Source: Mariprofundus sp. UBA1536 (GTDB taxonomy: Bacteria; Pseudomonadota; Zetaproteobacteria; Mariprofundales; Mariprofundaceae). Taken from it: 64,000 nucleotides of DNA. Shown here in pieces: positions 25,094-33,110 of the stretch (the stretch's first letter is position 1; each line of letters begins with the position of its first letter). Below the pieces are notes generated by a model. That model saw only the letters and a program-made list of their open reading frames with translations. It ran no database searches and was not told where the DNA came from. The stretch lies in contig DCPU01000003.1 in NCBI GenBank assembly GCA_002323245.1, positions 1 through 64,000 on the forward strand. Reading direction: 5' to 3'. The position numbers and the translations under genes were made by a program.

Positions 25094-27277
25094 ATGAGCA
25101 ATACCGATAATAATACGCTTGAAGAAAAACAATTTTCATACAAAGCCAATGAAGTCGTGAATACTACTGATAGCGATGACAATGAAAAAACGATGGAGCA
25201 ACTTCGTGATTTACTTTTTCACGAAGAACTCTCACGCATTGGCAATCTTGAGCAACAACTCAATAACCTTAATATTTCACCCGAAACGATTGCCAAGGTA
25301 TTGGCTGAGGCTGTCCGTGTGCGCTCTGAAGATAATGATGATTTGGCTAATGCCTTATCTTCAACCATTGAAAACTCAGTAAAATCATCGGTTGCACGTA
25401 ACCCACAAGCGCTATCCGATGCACTTTTCCCAGTGATGGGCCCTGCTATTCGCAAATCCATCAACAACGCCATTGAATCCATGTTGCAATCACTCAACCA
25501 AACCCTTGAGTATGGTTTTTCTATGCAAGGTTTACGCTGGCGCTTTGATGCCTTTCGCACCAAAAAGTCATTTGCAGAAATTGTATTACTCAACACTCTG
25601 GTTTACCGCGTGGAGCAAGTGTTTCTCATTCACAAAGAAAGCGGCGTGTTGTTACACCACTGCTCATTTGATAATGTTAAAAACGAAGATGCAGATGTGG
25701 TATCAGGCATGCTCACTGCAGTTCAAGATTTCATCAAAGACTCTTTCTCTGAAAATTCCGATCAAAATGTAGAAACCCTTCGTCTCGGAAACTTGGAAAT
25801 CATCATTCAACAAAGCCCCGACTTGGTATTGGCTCTGGTCAATCGTGGCAACGCACCTCGCGCGCTCTACAGCAGCGCTGTAGAAACACTAGAAGGTTTG
25901 CAACAACAATACTTTGACGCCTTGAAGAGTTTCAACGGCGATACCTCTGTGTTTGAATCTACAGGTCCAGTCCTTGATCAACTCATGGTAGTAGATTACG
26001 GCAGCAGCGGTAAAAAAGCATCCTTGCTTAAACCCATTCTGGCAGTGTCATTTGTGTTCATCGCTATATTCGGTTGGATTGCCTACGACATTTACGAAGA
26101 AAATGACAGCAAAGCTCGATGGAATGCTTATATTGACCAATTGAATGTACAACCCGGCATAATAATTGCCCGTCACCAAGTCATTGATGGTATCCACACC
26201 CTTACCGGACTTCGTGACCCATTAAGCGTTGACCCCATTTCTTTATTAGCGCAACACGGTCTTGATGACAATGATGTTTCATTATTGCTTCAACCCTACA
26301 GTGCAGGGCAACAGGATTTTATTCTCACTCGCATCAAGAAACTTATACAACCACCTGAAAGTGTTCAATTAAGCTTTGAAAATTCAGTACTTTATTTGGT
26401 CGGTACTGCCGAACCACGCTGGGTTGAAATGGCACAATACCGGGCCGCATTTGTTGATGGTGTTTCATCTGTGGATGTATCTGGCATAAATTCATTGTTT
26501 GAACGCATCAAAGCAGCCCTTAATCCGCCAGCAACAGTGACCTTAACACTGACTGCCGAGAGCAAAGTGGTTGCAATAGGTGAAGCCACTGAAAGTTGGG
26601 CGCGTGATGCTGCGCACAATATCTTGCAATTTACCGAAGTGAGCGATTACAACCAACAAGAATTAGTACTGGTTGATTCGCCTGAATATTTACTCCAACA
26701 AGCCAAAGAACTACTGACTCCGCCAAGTGAAGTGAAACTATCGGTAACAGCTGAGAAGATTCTCACTGCTGCTGGAACTGCTCAAGAGGCATGGATTAAT
26801 GAAGCTCACAACAAAGTAAAAAGCATCACGCACCTTCAAGGATATGATGATTCAAAGCTTGAAGCTTATAAAGCGGCTGCAGTTATTCCTGTTGACAACG
26901 ATGCGTTGATTTTAAAAAGAGCTATTGCTTATTTGGTCCCACCGGCCACAACTGAACTCACCTTTGCCAAAGGTACACTTCGCTCGCAAGGAAATGCCAG
27001 TGAACGTTGGATTCGTCGCGCCTTGAACAACGCCACCAAGGTTGAAGGTGTTAGCAAGTATGATTCCGATGTAAAACCTTTAACCGATGCACAAATTTTA
27101 GCGGAAGCAATCAAACTGCTTCAACCGCCAGCCAGCGTCACATTGACTTACAAAACTGGTATACTCAGCGCGACTGGCTCCGCAACAAAAGATTGGATCA
27201 ACAAAGCAGAAAACGAGTTTGTCGGCGTTGATAGTATTCATAGTTTTTACACCACCAACTTGACCCACCCTGAATAA
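25094..27277 (+). CDS. membrane protein with Roadblock/longin-like domain and five BON-like repeats
   Basis: A 727-residue protein with a single transmembrane helix at about 311-331. The cytoplasmic half has an acidic start, a helical stretch (40-150), then about 155-255 a compact alpha/beta segment (VEQVFLIHKESGVLLHHCSF, VVSGMLTAVQDFIKDSF, LGNLEIIIQQSPDLVLALVN) that looks like a Roadblock/longin-type fold. Such domains serve as platforms or GAPs for small GTPases. The outer half holds a degenerate lead repeat with GLRDPLSVDP, then five repeats of about 60-70 residues, each starting with a Pro-Pro (420, 478, 543, 616, 678: PPESVQL, PPATVTL, PPSEVKL, PPATTEL, PPASVTL) and continuing to a GxAxxxWI motif, as in BON-like domains. 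Related proteins usually end in an OmpA domain; this one does not. It is followed after 127 bases by the GTPase gene. Confidence 0.75.
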   Translation: MSNTDNNTLEEKQFSYKANEVVNTTDSDDNEKTMEQLRDLLFHEELSRIGNLEQQLNNLNISPETIAKVLAEAVRVRSEDNDDLANALSSTIENSVKSSVARNPQALSDALFPVMGPAIRKSINNAIESMLQSLNQTLEYGFSMQGLRWRFDAFRTKKSFAEIVLLNTLVYRVEQVFLIHKESGVLLHHCSFDNVKNEDADVVSGMLTAVQDFIKDSFSENSDQNVETLRLGNLEIIIQQSPDLVLALVNRGNAPRALYSSAVETLEGLQQQYFDALKSFNGDTSVFESTGPVLDQLMVVDYGSSGKKASLLKPILAVSFVFIAIFGWIAYDIYEENDSKARWNAYIDQLNVQPGIIIARHQVIDGIHTLTGLRDPLSVDPISLLAQHGLDDNDVSLLLQPYSAGQQDFILTRIKKLIQPPESVQLSFENSVLYLVGTAEPRWVEMAQYRAAFVDGVSSVDVSGINSLFERIKAALNPPATVTLTLTAESKVVAIGEATESWARDAAHNILQFTEVSDYNQQELVLVDSPEYLLQQAKELLTPPSEVKLSVTAEKILTAAGTAQEAWINEAHNKVKSITHLQGYDDSKLEAYKAAAVIPVDNDALILKRAIAYLVPPATTELTFAKGTLRSQGNASERWIRRALNNATKVEGVSKYDSDVKPLTDAQILAEAIKLLQPPASVTLTYKTGILSATGSATKDWINKAENEFVGVDSIHSFYTTNLTHPE

Positions 27278-27404
27278 TCGATGGGCTTTTCCCAAGCGTC
27301 AAAATTTTTCTTCTCAACGCCTGCTAAACGCCGTAACATTAATCACTGAGAAAATGCCTTAAAGGCAAGGCTTACCCATCCCCAAACATGTTGCGAGGAA
27401 ATGA

Positions 27405-27899
27405 ATGATTCAGAAAAAGATCTGTATACTAGGCGCTGCTGGCGTGGGTAAAACCAGTCTTACAGCGCGATTTGTATTCAGTAAATTTTCTGACAAATAC
27501 CTCTCCACCATGGGTGTAAAAATAGACCGCAAACAAGTTGAAGCCAGCGGGCAAGTGGTAAACATGATGCTCTGGGATATTCATGGTGAAGAATATAAAA
27601 AAATACCAACCAGCTATCTGCGTGGCGCTTCAGGCATTGTCACAGTTATCGATGGCACCCGCCCCAATACAGTCAATGTAGCACACAAAATTTTACAACG
27701 CGTCAACGAAGAGCTTGGTACGCTTCCAAATATTTTTCTCATTAACAAATCCGATCTAGAAGATGATTGGAATATCAGTGATGCCATGATTCAAACACTT
27801 CGTGATTCTGGTGCCCCTGTTTATTTAACCAGCGCAAAAAGTGGCGACAATGTTGAATCGTCATTCCTTCAGCTCGCCGAGATGCTATTAAACCCATGA
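27405..27899 (+). CDS. Ras-like small GTPase
   Basis: A 164-residue stand-alone GTPase of the prokaryotic Ras superfamily. All G-boxes are visible: G1 GAAGVGKT (10-17), the switch I Thr (T35, in STMGVKI), G3 WDIHGEE (57-63), G4 NKSD (114-117) and G5 TSAKS (142-146). The residue after DxxG, the catalytic Gln of Ras, is Glu (E62), so intrinsic hydrolysis is probably slow and may depend on a partner. It has no membrane anchor. GAGGA precedes the ATG. It lies between the Roadblock-like membrane protein and the adenylate cyclase, ten bases before the latter, strongly suggesting one signalling route. MglA, the best-known bacterial relative, controls polarity; a localising role here is possible. Confidence 0.9.
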   Translation: MIQKKICILGAAGVGKTSLTARFVFSKFSDKYLSTMGVKIDRKQVEASGQVVNMMLWDIHGEEYKKIPTSYLRGASGIVTVIDGTRPNTVNVAHKILQRVNEELGTLPNIFLINKSDLEDDWNISDAMIQTLRDSGAPVYLTSAKSGDNVESSFLQLAEMLLNP

Positions 27900-27909
27900 A
27901 CCCACAACC

Positions 27910-28932
27910 ATGAATGTTCAACAAGTTCCCGACATTATTTTCAGTACCATCGCCAAAAACAGCTTTCAAGCCTTAGCACCAGCTTGGTTTGAAATCAAAA
28001 CTAACAGCGAAGAAATCCTAAATGTCGGCGGCGAGTGGCAACATTACTTTTTAGAGCAGCCAGTTGCTGGTCAAGATGTCAGCCAAGCATGCGAAATGCT
28101 GATAGGCATGTTACCGATGACTGAAAACTTTGAGCTGCCCCAGATGCAATTACTTGAACATTGCTATACAGATATATTTGCCATTCACGATACAAATAGT
28201 GATTGGTTACTATTTTGCGATGTCACTGAGAAAACGAATCAACTACAAACCTACCAACAAACATCCAATGATTTAATTCTCATTAAAGATCGCTTAAGTC
28301 GCACATTGAACCGTTATGTTGGCCAAGAAGTGAGCGAGCGTGTAAACAAAGGCGAATTGAAATTTGATGCCGCAGGCGAACGTCGTGAAATCTCAACGTT
28401 GTTTGTCGATATTCGTGGCTTTACACCCTTTAATGAATGCAATGATGCCCAAGTCGTGATGCAAACTCTAAATGCCTACATGAATTGCATGCTTGATTCG
28501 ATTATGGGAAATGCGGGCATGGTTGATAAAATTATTGGGGATGGCGTGATGGCTGTATTTGGTGTGCTACCCAGCCAAAATCACTATACCCACGATGCAT
28601 TTTCAGCAGCCCAACAAATTCAGACCGCAGTGGCACAGCTCAATGAGCAACGGCTTCAAGCAGGCTTGGATATTCTCGGAGTTGGCGTAGGTATTGCTAC
28701 TGGTGAAGCTGTATTGGGCATATTGGGAACACACGAACGCCGTGCGTTTACTGCCATTGGCCGCCATGTCAATTTGGCAGCGCGTTTAGAGTCCAATGCA
28801 CGTAAGGGAGAAATCCTTATGGATGAAGCAACATATATTGCGTTGGAAAAGCCTCATGCACTCATAGCAGTTACATTGGCGCTTAAAGACATTGGTGAGA
28901 CACAAGCTTATGCCTTGCTTAGCAACTCTTAA
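27910..28932 (+). CDS. class III adenylate cyclase with PAS-like N-terminus
   Basis: A 340-residue soluble cyclase. The catalytic domain (about 158-335) has both metal-binding Asp residues (D167 in LFVDIRGFTPF, D211 in KIIGDGVMAVFG), the purine-contacting Lys (K207) and Thr (T281 in RAFTAIGRHVNLAARLES), and the transition-state Asn and Arg (N288, R292). It should therefore be active and ATP-specific. Residues about 15-110 look like a small alpha/beta PAS-like sensor (IKTNSEEILNVGG, DWLLFCDVTEK), joined by a helical linker. It is probably co-transcribed with the GTPase gene ten bases upstream and converges on a CRP-type regulator six bases downstream, so source and reader of cAMP are neighbours. 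Confidence 0.92.
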   Translation: MNVQQVPDIIFSTIAKNSFQALAPAWFEIKTNSEEILNVGGEWQHYFLEQPVAGQDVSQACEMLIGMLPMTENFELPQMQLLEHCYTDIFAIHDTNSDWLLFCDVTEKTNQLQTYQQTSNDLILIKDRLSRTLNRYVGQEVSERVNKGELKFDAAGERREISTLFVDIRGFTPFNECNDAQVVMQTLNAYMNCMLDSIMGNAGMVDKIIGDGVMAVFGVLPSQNHYTHDAFSAAQQIQTAVAQLNEQRLQAGLDILGVGVGIATGEAVLGILGTHERRAFTAIGRHVNLAARLESNARKGEILMDEATYIALEKPHALIAVTLALKDIGETQAYALLSNS

Positions 28933-28938
28933 ACCTCA

Positions 28939-29595
28939 TTACTCCAACATATCCGCTAAATATAAATCAACATTCCGAACATTCACTTTATAATAGCTTC
29001 CCGCCTTACTCTCAATAATTTCAGCACTGACAAGTTTTTTGATTTCACGTGTAATGGTTTCACGCTGACAGCTCAAAAGCTTTCCCAACTCAGCATGGCT
29101 TGGCAAATGAACTACAATTTCGTCTTGATGACCTGCATGTTGTTCAGTGAGTGTTTTGATATATCGACACAGTTTGGATCCGATATTTGGTTGTCCCAGT
29201 CTGCACACCACCTCATGCGTGCGCAAATAACGGCGCATAAACAAAGCAGCGATACGCTGCAAAAAATCATGATCTTTGATTTTCTCTGCCAACAACGAAG
29301 CCTTAATTTCTCTAAGGTGACTATCTTGCGTAGCTACCACTGTTGCAGTTCTGGCTTTGAGCCCAAATAAAGCCAATTCGCCAACCAAATCACCTGGCAT
29401 CAATGCATAAAGGGATGTCTCATGCCCACTACCTGAAATGATGCGAACATTAAGCTCACCAGCAACAATGAAAAAAGCACTCTCACGGTGTTGGTCACCT
29501 TCATACAGCAACAAATCACCTTTATGCAGATAAACATCTTTTGCACCGGGAAAATCTTCGCTACTAAATCCTTCGTTGAGTATAATACTGTTCAT
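28939..29595 (-). CDS. CRP/FNR-family cAMP-responsive regulator
   Basis: A 218-residue regulator. The cyclic-nucleotide pocket is well conserved: GELALF at 72-77 and R82-T83 in LKARTATVV, the positions of E72, R82 and S83 in E. coli CRP, so cAMP binding is likely. No FNR-type N-terminal cysteines for an Fe-S cluster. The helix-turn-helix LPSHAELGKLLSCQRETITR retains Arg178, Glu179 and Arg183, equivalent to the residues with which CRP reads TGTGA. A matching site lies upstream of this gene. It converges on the adenylate cyclase. Target genes beyond its own promoter region are unknown. Confidence 0.9.
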   Translation of the reverse strand: MNSIILNEGFSSEDFPGAKDVYLHKGDLLLYEGDQHRESAFFIVAGELNVRIISGSGHETSLYALMPGDLVGELALFGLKARTATVVATQDSHLREIKASLLAEKIKDHDFLQRIAALFMRRYLRTHEVVCRLGQPNIGSKLCRYIKTLTEQHAGHQDEIVVHLPSHAELGKLLSCQRETITREIKKLVSAEIIESKAGSYYKVNVRNVDLYLADMLE

Positions 29596-29676
29596 GCTGG
29601 CCCCTGGCAGATAAAAATTTTGGCAATATTTCCAAAACTAAGAAGGGCAAATGTATCTTTAAAACCCATGTCTGAT

Positions 29677-29692
29677 TGTGACAATTATTACA
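29677..29692. promoter_or_regulatory. CRP-type binding site
   Basis: TGTGACAATTATTACA matches the CRP consensus TGTGA-N6-TCACA at nine of ten informative bases. It lies between the divergent CRP-type gene (start 29595) and the receiver gene (start 29756), about 80 bases from each. This fits autoregulation by the neighbouring regulator and possibly control of the receiver. Seen directly; binding is inferred from the conserved recognition helix. Confidence 0.65.
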
Positions 29693-29755
29693 ACGAAATT
29701 TTAACTACATAATTATAGTTCGGCCAGCTTTCACCCAAGGGGTATTATAAAGTTC

Positions 29756-30097
29756 ATGATTATGATTGCAGATGATGAGGGTGACGTATTAGACACGTTG
29801 AAATCCATTCTAGAACTGCATGATTTTCAAGTGATTGCTTGCCCTTCTGCCGAATCAGCTTTGGAACAATATGATTTACATCGTGGTTTTATTTCAGCTG
29901 TCATCAGTGATTATCATTTGGCCAGCATGAATGGATTGCGACTACTTCAAGAGATCCAGCAGCAACAATCATCAATTCGTGCCATACTCATTTCGGGAAA
30001 CCCTCCGCAAAACATGCCTGAAAGTATTAAGTTATTCAAAAAGCCCATCAATTACGATGCGCTGGTCGATTATCTAAAACGTCAAAAACTAACCTAG
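29756..30097 (+). CDS. stand-alone response-regulator receiver
   Basis: A 113-residue CheY-like receiver with no output domain. The acidic pocket (ADDEGD, D6-D7 region), the phospho-acceptor Asp in VISDYHLASMNGLRLL, the Ser switch in AILISGNPP and the conserved Lys in LFKKPINYDAL are all present, so it should be phosphorylatable. No histidine kinase is in the window. Divergent from the CRP-type gene with the CRP-like site between them, and overlapping the 3' end of dapC by four bases. It may feed phosphorelay input into the GTPase/cAMP block, but that is inference. In-frame ATGs at 29756 and 29762 are both possible. Confidence 0.85.
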   Translation: MIMIADDEGDVLDTLKSILELHDFQVIACPSAESALEQYDLHRGFISAVISDYHLASMNGLRLLQEIQQQQSSIRAILISGNPPQNMPESIKLFKKPINYDALVDYLKRQKLT

Positions 30098-31275
30098 GCC
30101 TTTAACCTTCTAGCCAATTCAGCAGCTTTTTCTGGCCCATCCACCAAAGCAGCACGTACATACCCAGAGCCAGCATTAAAACCCTGCTTGCCTGCAGCCC
30201 CCAAATAACTACCTGGCAATAATTTTACAGCTTGATGCTCATATTTCTCACGTACAAAAGCCTCTTCATTTTCAACAGGCAACCACACAAAGAAACTGCC
30301 AGCTGGCACTTGACCGCCATACACATCAAAGAATGCATCCAAACTTTGGCGATAGATTTGCAAATGCTCTTGCACATGCGCTTCATCATCCCAAGCCGCG
30401 GCAGCAATATGCTGTAATGGTAACGGTGTAGCTGGCCCAGAGTAACTCCTAAATTTTGCAAACTGCGCGATTAAATCAGCATCACCCGCAATCAAACCCG
30501 AACGAAGCCCTGGTAGCGCCGAGCGCTTGGATAAAGAGTTCATCACCAAACAACGTTTGTAAGTTGTATTGCCCATGCCTTGTGCCACTTCCAAAAGTCC
30601 AATAGGCTTGTTTTGATAATATATTTCGGAGTAACACTCATCCGCCAACACATAAAAATCATGTTTTTCAGCAAGTTTCAATAGCTTTTTATAATACGCA
30701 TAATCTGCCACCCAGCCAGTGGGATTAGATGGTGAGCAAACATAAATCAGCGCCGTGTTATCCCAAATATCTGGGGTGATATGATCAATGTCTGGAGAAA
30801 ATCCATTATCAGAGATGCACGGCTGCAAGTATGGCTCACCGCCTGCAGTAATAGCTGCGCCCAAATAAATTTGGTACATTGGATTTGGCATCATGATAAA
30901 GGGTGGTTGTTTTGCATTGGGATTTACTAGCGCATGAGCTGCCGCAAACAAGGCTTCACGGGTACCGTTGGCTGACAATACCTGGGTTTGAGCATCAACA
31001 TGCTTCAAGCCAAAACGACGTTTTAACCAATTAGCGATACTCTCTCTTAAGAAATCATTACCAGCCGTGCTTGGATACTTTGAAAAACCTGACAAATGCT
31101 GTGCCAGCGTGGGTTGCACAAAACTTGGCAACGACAATCTTGGCTCTCCCGCTCCAGCATCAATCATCTGTAAATCAGGATTGGGTGAAATGCCTTTTAG
31201 CAATTGCGCCAATCGGGCAAAAGGATACTCACCCATTTGCGCAATACGGTGTTGATCATGTTTGATTTCACTCAT
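30094..31275 (-). CDS. dapC: N-succinyldiaminopimelate aminotransferase
   Basis: A 393-residue PLP aminotransferase of the DapC type. Key blocks are YPSTAGNDFLRESIANWLKR, VLSANGTREALFAAAHAL, CSPSNPTGWVADYAYY, VLADECYSEIYY, and the PLP lysine in NSLSKRSALPGLRSGLIAGD. It makes N-succinyl-L,L-diaminopimelate from the keto form in lysine and peptidoglycan precursor synthesis, consistent with dapD nearby. The preferred start is the ATG at 31275; an in-frame ATG at 31314 would overlap the lipoprotein gene upstream. An ArgD-like or other transaminase function cannot be excluded. Confidence 0.85.
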   Translation of the reverse strand: MSEIKHDQHRIAQMGEYPFARLAQLLKGISPNPDLQMIDAGAGEPRLSLPSFVQPTLAQHLSGFSKYPSTAGNDFLRESIANWLKRRFGLKHVDAQTQVLSANGTREALFAAAHALVNPNAKQPPFIMMPNPMYQIYLGAAITAGGEPYLQPCISDNGFSPDIDHITPDIWDNTALIYVCSPSNPTGWVADYAYYKKLLKLAEKHDFYVLADECYSEIYYQNKPIGLLEVAQGMGNTTYKRCLVMNSLSKRSALPGLRSGLIAGDADLIAQFAKFRSYSGPATPLPLQHIAAAAWDDEAHVQEHLQIYRQSLDAFFDVYGGQVPAGSFFVWLPVENEEAFVREKYEHQAVKLLPGSYLGAAGKQGFNAGSGYVRAALVDGPEKAAELARRLKA

Positions 31276-31285
31276 AATGTTAAAC

Positions 31286-31738
31286 CTACTTATTTGAAGA
31301 AGAAGATGTCGCATTTTGCGCTGGTCGAATCACCTTAGACCAAGGTGATAATCTGCCCAAGGCATCACTCACACGCACGCGAAAGGCAAAATCTTTATCA
31401 GCGCGCAATTTTAATTTGCGCTGTAAATGTTCGCGCTGTGCGTTGGGCGAGGATTCGTAATAACGTAGCCAGTTGCCAAGACAGGCACAATTAGGGTCAA
31501 TTTCAGCGCGGTCGATTTGATACGCCACTGCCCCGCCACCACCGCTGATTGAAATGTCCAAAGCCAGCATGTCTTTTTCGTATACAAACGTTAGCGCGCT
31601 TAACTCGGGCAAAGGAACGGAATGATCAAATACGATAAGATTTGTTTTTAGGCCGCAGGAAGCCAGCAGCAAGAAAACAAACAGCGCTGGAAGTCGCAAC
31701 AATATTAAGCAGCCAACAACGTTGACCAGCGGGCGCAT
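31286..31738 (-). CDS. small lipoprotein
   Basis: About 150 residues. After a short N-terminus there is a hydrophobic stretch ending in the lipobox LLASCG, so the mature protein is a lipid-anchored periplasmic or outer-membrane protein. The mature part contains a Gly run (ISGGGGAVAYQID), ALGRLSPWSKVI near the end and a Ser/Asn/Lys tail; it looks like a fibronectin-type or other beta domain. It may be an LptM (YifL)-like or unrelated lipoprotein; the position between argH and a lysine-pathway gene is typical of LptM, but this one is longer. Its start overlaps the argH 3' end by 34 bases and is uncertain. Confidence 0.65.
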   Translation of the reverse strand: MRPLVNVVGCLILLRLPALFVFLLLASCGLKTNLIVFDHSVPLPELSALTFVYEKDMLALDISISGGGGAVAYQIDRAEIDPNCACLGNWLRYYESSPNAQREHLQRKLKLRADKDFAFRVRVSDALGRLSPWSKVIRPAQNATSSSSNK

Positions 31739-33084
31739 TGCAAACGCACCTGTGCTGGCGCCGTACCGCCTGTATGATTGCGCGCGGCTACGCATGTTTC
31801 CACCGACAGAGCTTGCACCATGGCTAGCGTTAATCGTTTATCAATGGTGGTACAAGCTGCTTCAGGCATGCGATGCAGCTCAATATCGGCCTTGATACAA
31901 TACGCAACCGACTTACCCACAATCTCATGCGCATCACGGAACGGCACACCAGCGCGAACCAAGGCATCTGCCAAATCGGTCGCCGTAGAAAAGCCACTAC
32001 CTGCTGATTTGTGCATCACTTCTTTTTTGGCTTTAAGGCCAGGCAACATATCGCCAAACACGCGCAAGCAACCTTCAAGATTGTCGTAAGCATCAAAGAT
32101 GGCTTCTTTGTCTTCCTGCATGTCTTTATTGTAGGCCAAAGGTAGCGATTTCATGGTCATCAAAATCGACATCAAAGCGCCAACTATACGCCCTGATTTT
32201 CCGCGCACCAATTCGGGCATATCTGGGTTTTTCTTTTGTGGCATAATCGATGAGCCCGTGCAAAAGGCATCAGGCAAATCAATAAAGCCAAATTGTGAAC
32301 TCATCCAAAGAATCAACTCTTCAGAAAAGCGCGATAAATGGATGGAACAAATCGAAGCTGCCGATAACAACTCCATGATAAAGTCTCTATCCGATACCGC
32401 GTCTAATGAATTGGCACATGGTGCATCAAAACCTAATAACGCTGCGGTTTGTTCACGGTTGATAGGGAATGTAGTGCCAGCCAAAGCTGCTGAACCCAAT
32501 GGACACTGGTTCATGCGTGCGCGCGCATCAGCAAAGCGTGCATAATCGCGAGCAAACATTTCAACATAAGCCAGCAAATGATGACCCAGTGTGACAGGTT
32601 GTGCTGTTTGCAAATGGGTAAAGCCAGGCATGATGGTATCGGCGTGCTCTTCGGCAAGCTTGACCAACACCACTTGCAAATGTTTGATGCGTTTCATCAA
32701 ATCATCAGTGCGTTTACGCAAATAAAGGCGCGTATCTGTGCCCACTTGATCATTGCGACTGCGGGCTGTGTGTAAACGTTTACCTGCATCACCAATGATA
32801 TCAGTTAAGCGCTTTTCAATGTTCATATGTACATCTTCAAGCGCGATCGTGAATTGCAAAGCACCCGACTCAATCTCATCTTGCACTTGCTGCAAACCAG
32901 AAAGAATAAGCTTTAAATCATCATCACTTAAAATGCCTTGGGCAGTCAGCATGGTTGCATGTGCACGCGAGCCAGCGATATCTTCAGCATACATACGCGC
33001 ATCAACGTGCGTTGAAGCATTAAAAGCTTCTACAAAGGCATCTGTGGGGCCTTCAAAACGGCCACCCCAAGGTTTATCGGACAT
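31705..33084 (-). CDS. argH: argininosuccinate lyase
   Basis: A 459-residue fumarase/aspartase superfamily enzyme, the last step of arginine synthesis (argininosuccinate to arginine plus fumarate). The N-terminal signature DKPWGGRFEGPTDAFVEAFN, the HTARSRNDQVGTDTRLYLRK block, PGFTHLQTAQPVTLGHHLLA, and the catalytic loop GSSIMPQKKNPDMPELVRG are all present. It lies between bioB and the lipoprotein on the same strand. Confidence 0.97.
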   Translation of the reverse strand: MSDKPWGGRFEGPTDAFVEAFNASTHVDARMYAEDIAGSRAHATMLTAQGILSDDDLKLILSGLQQVQDEIESGALQFTIALEDVHMNIEKRLTDIIGDAGKRLHTARSRNDQVGTDTRLYLRKRTDDLMKRIKHLQVVLVKLAEEHADTIMPGFTHLQTAQPVTLGHHLLAYVEMFARDYARFADARARMNQCPLGSAALAGTTFPINREQTAALLGFDAPCANSLDAVSDRDFIMELLSAASICSIHLSRFSEELILWMSSQFGFIDLPDAFCTGSSIMPQKKNPDMPELVRGKSGRIVGALMSILMTMKSLPLAYNKDMQEDKEAIFDAYDNLEGCLRVFGDMLPGLKAKKEVMHKSAGSGFSTATDLADALVRAGVPFRDAHEIVGKSVAYCIKADIELHRMPEAACTTIDKRLTLAMVQALSVETCVAARNHTGGTAPAQVRLQCARWSTLLAA

Positions 33085-33110
33085 CTTTATCCCCTTTTAT
33101 CGTTGACAAC

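Noticed and set aside
27355..27367. TGCCTT-A-AAGGCA palindrome before the GTPase gene
   Set aside because: Perfect but short and unlike any known regulatory site; too weak to annotate, though it lies in a 127-base gap that could hold a promoter.
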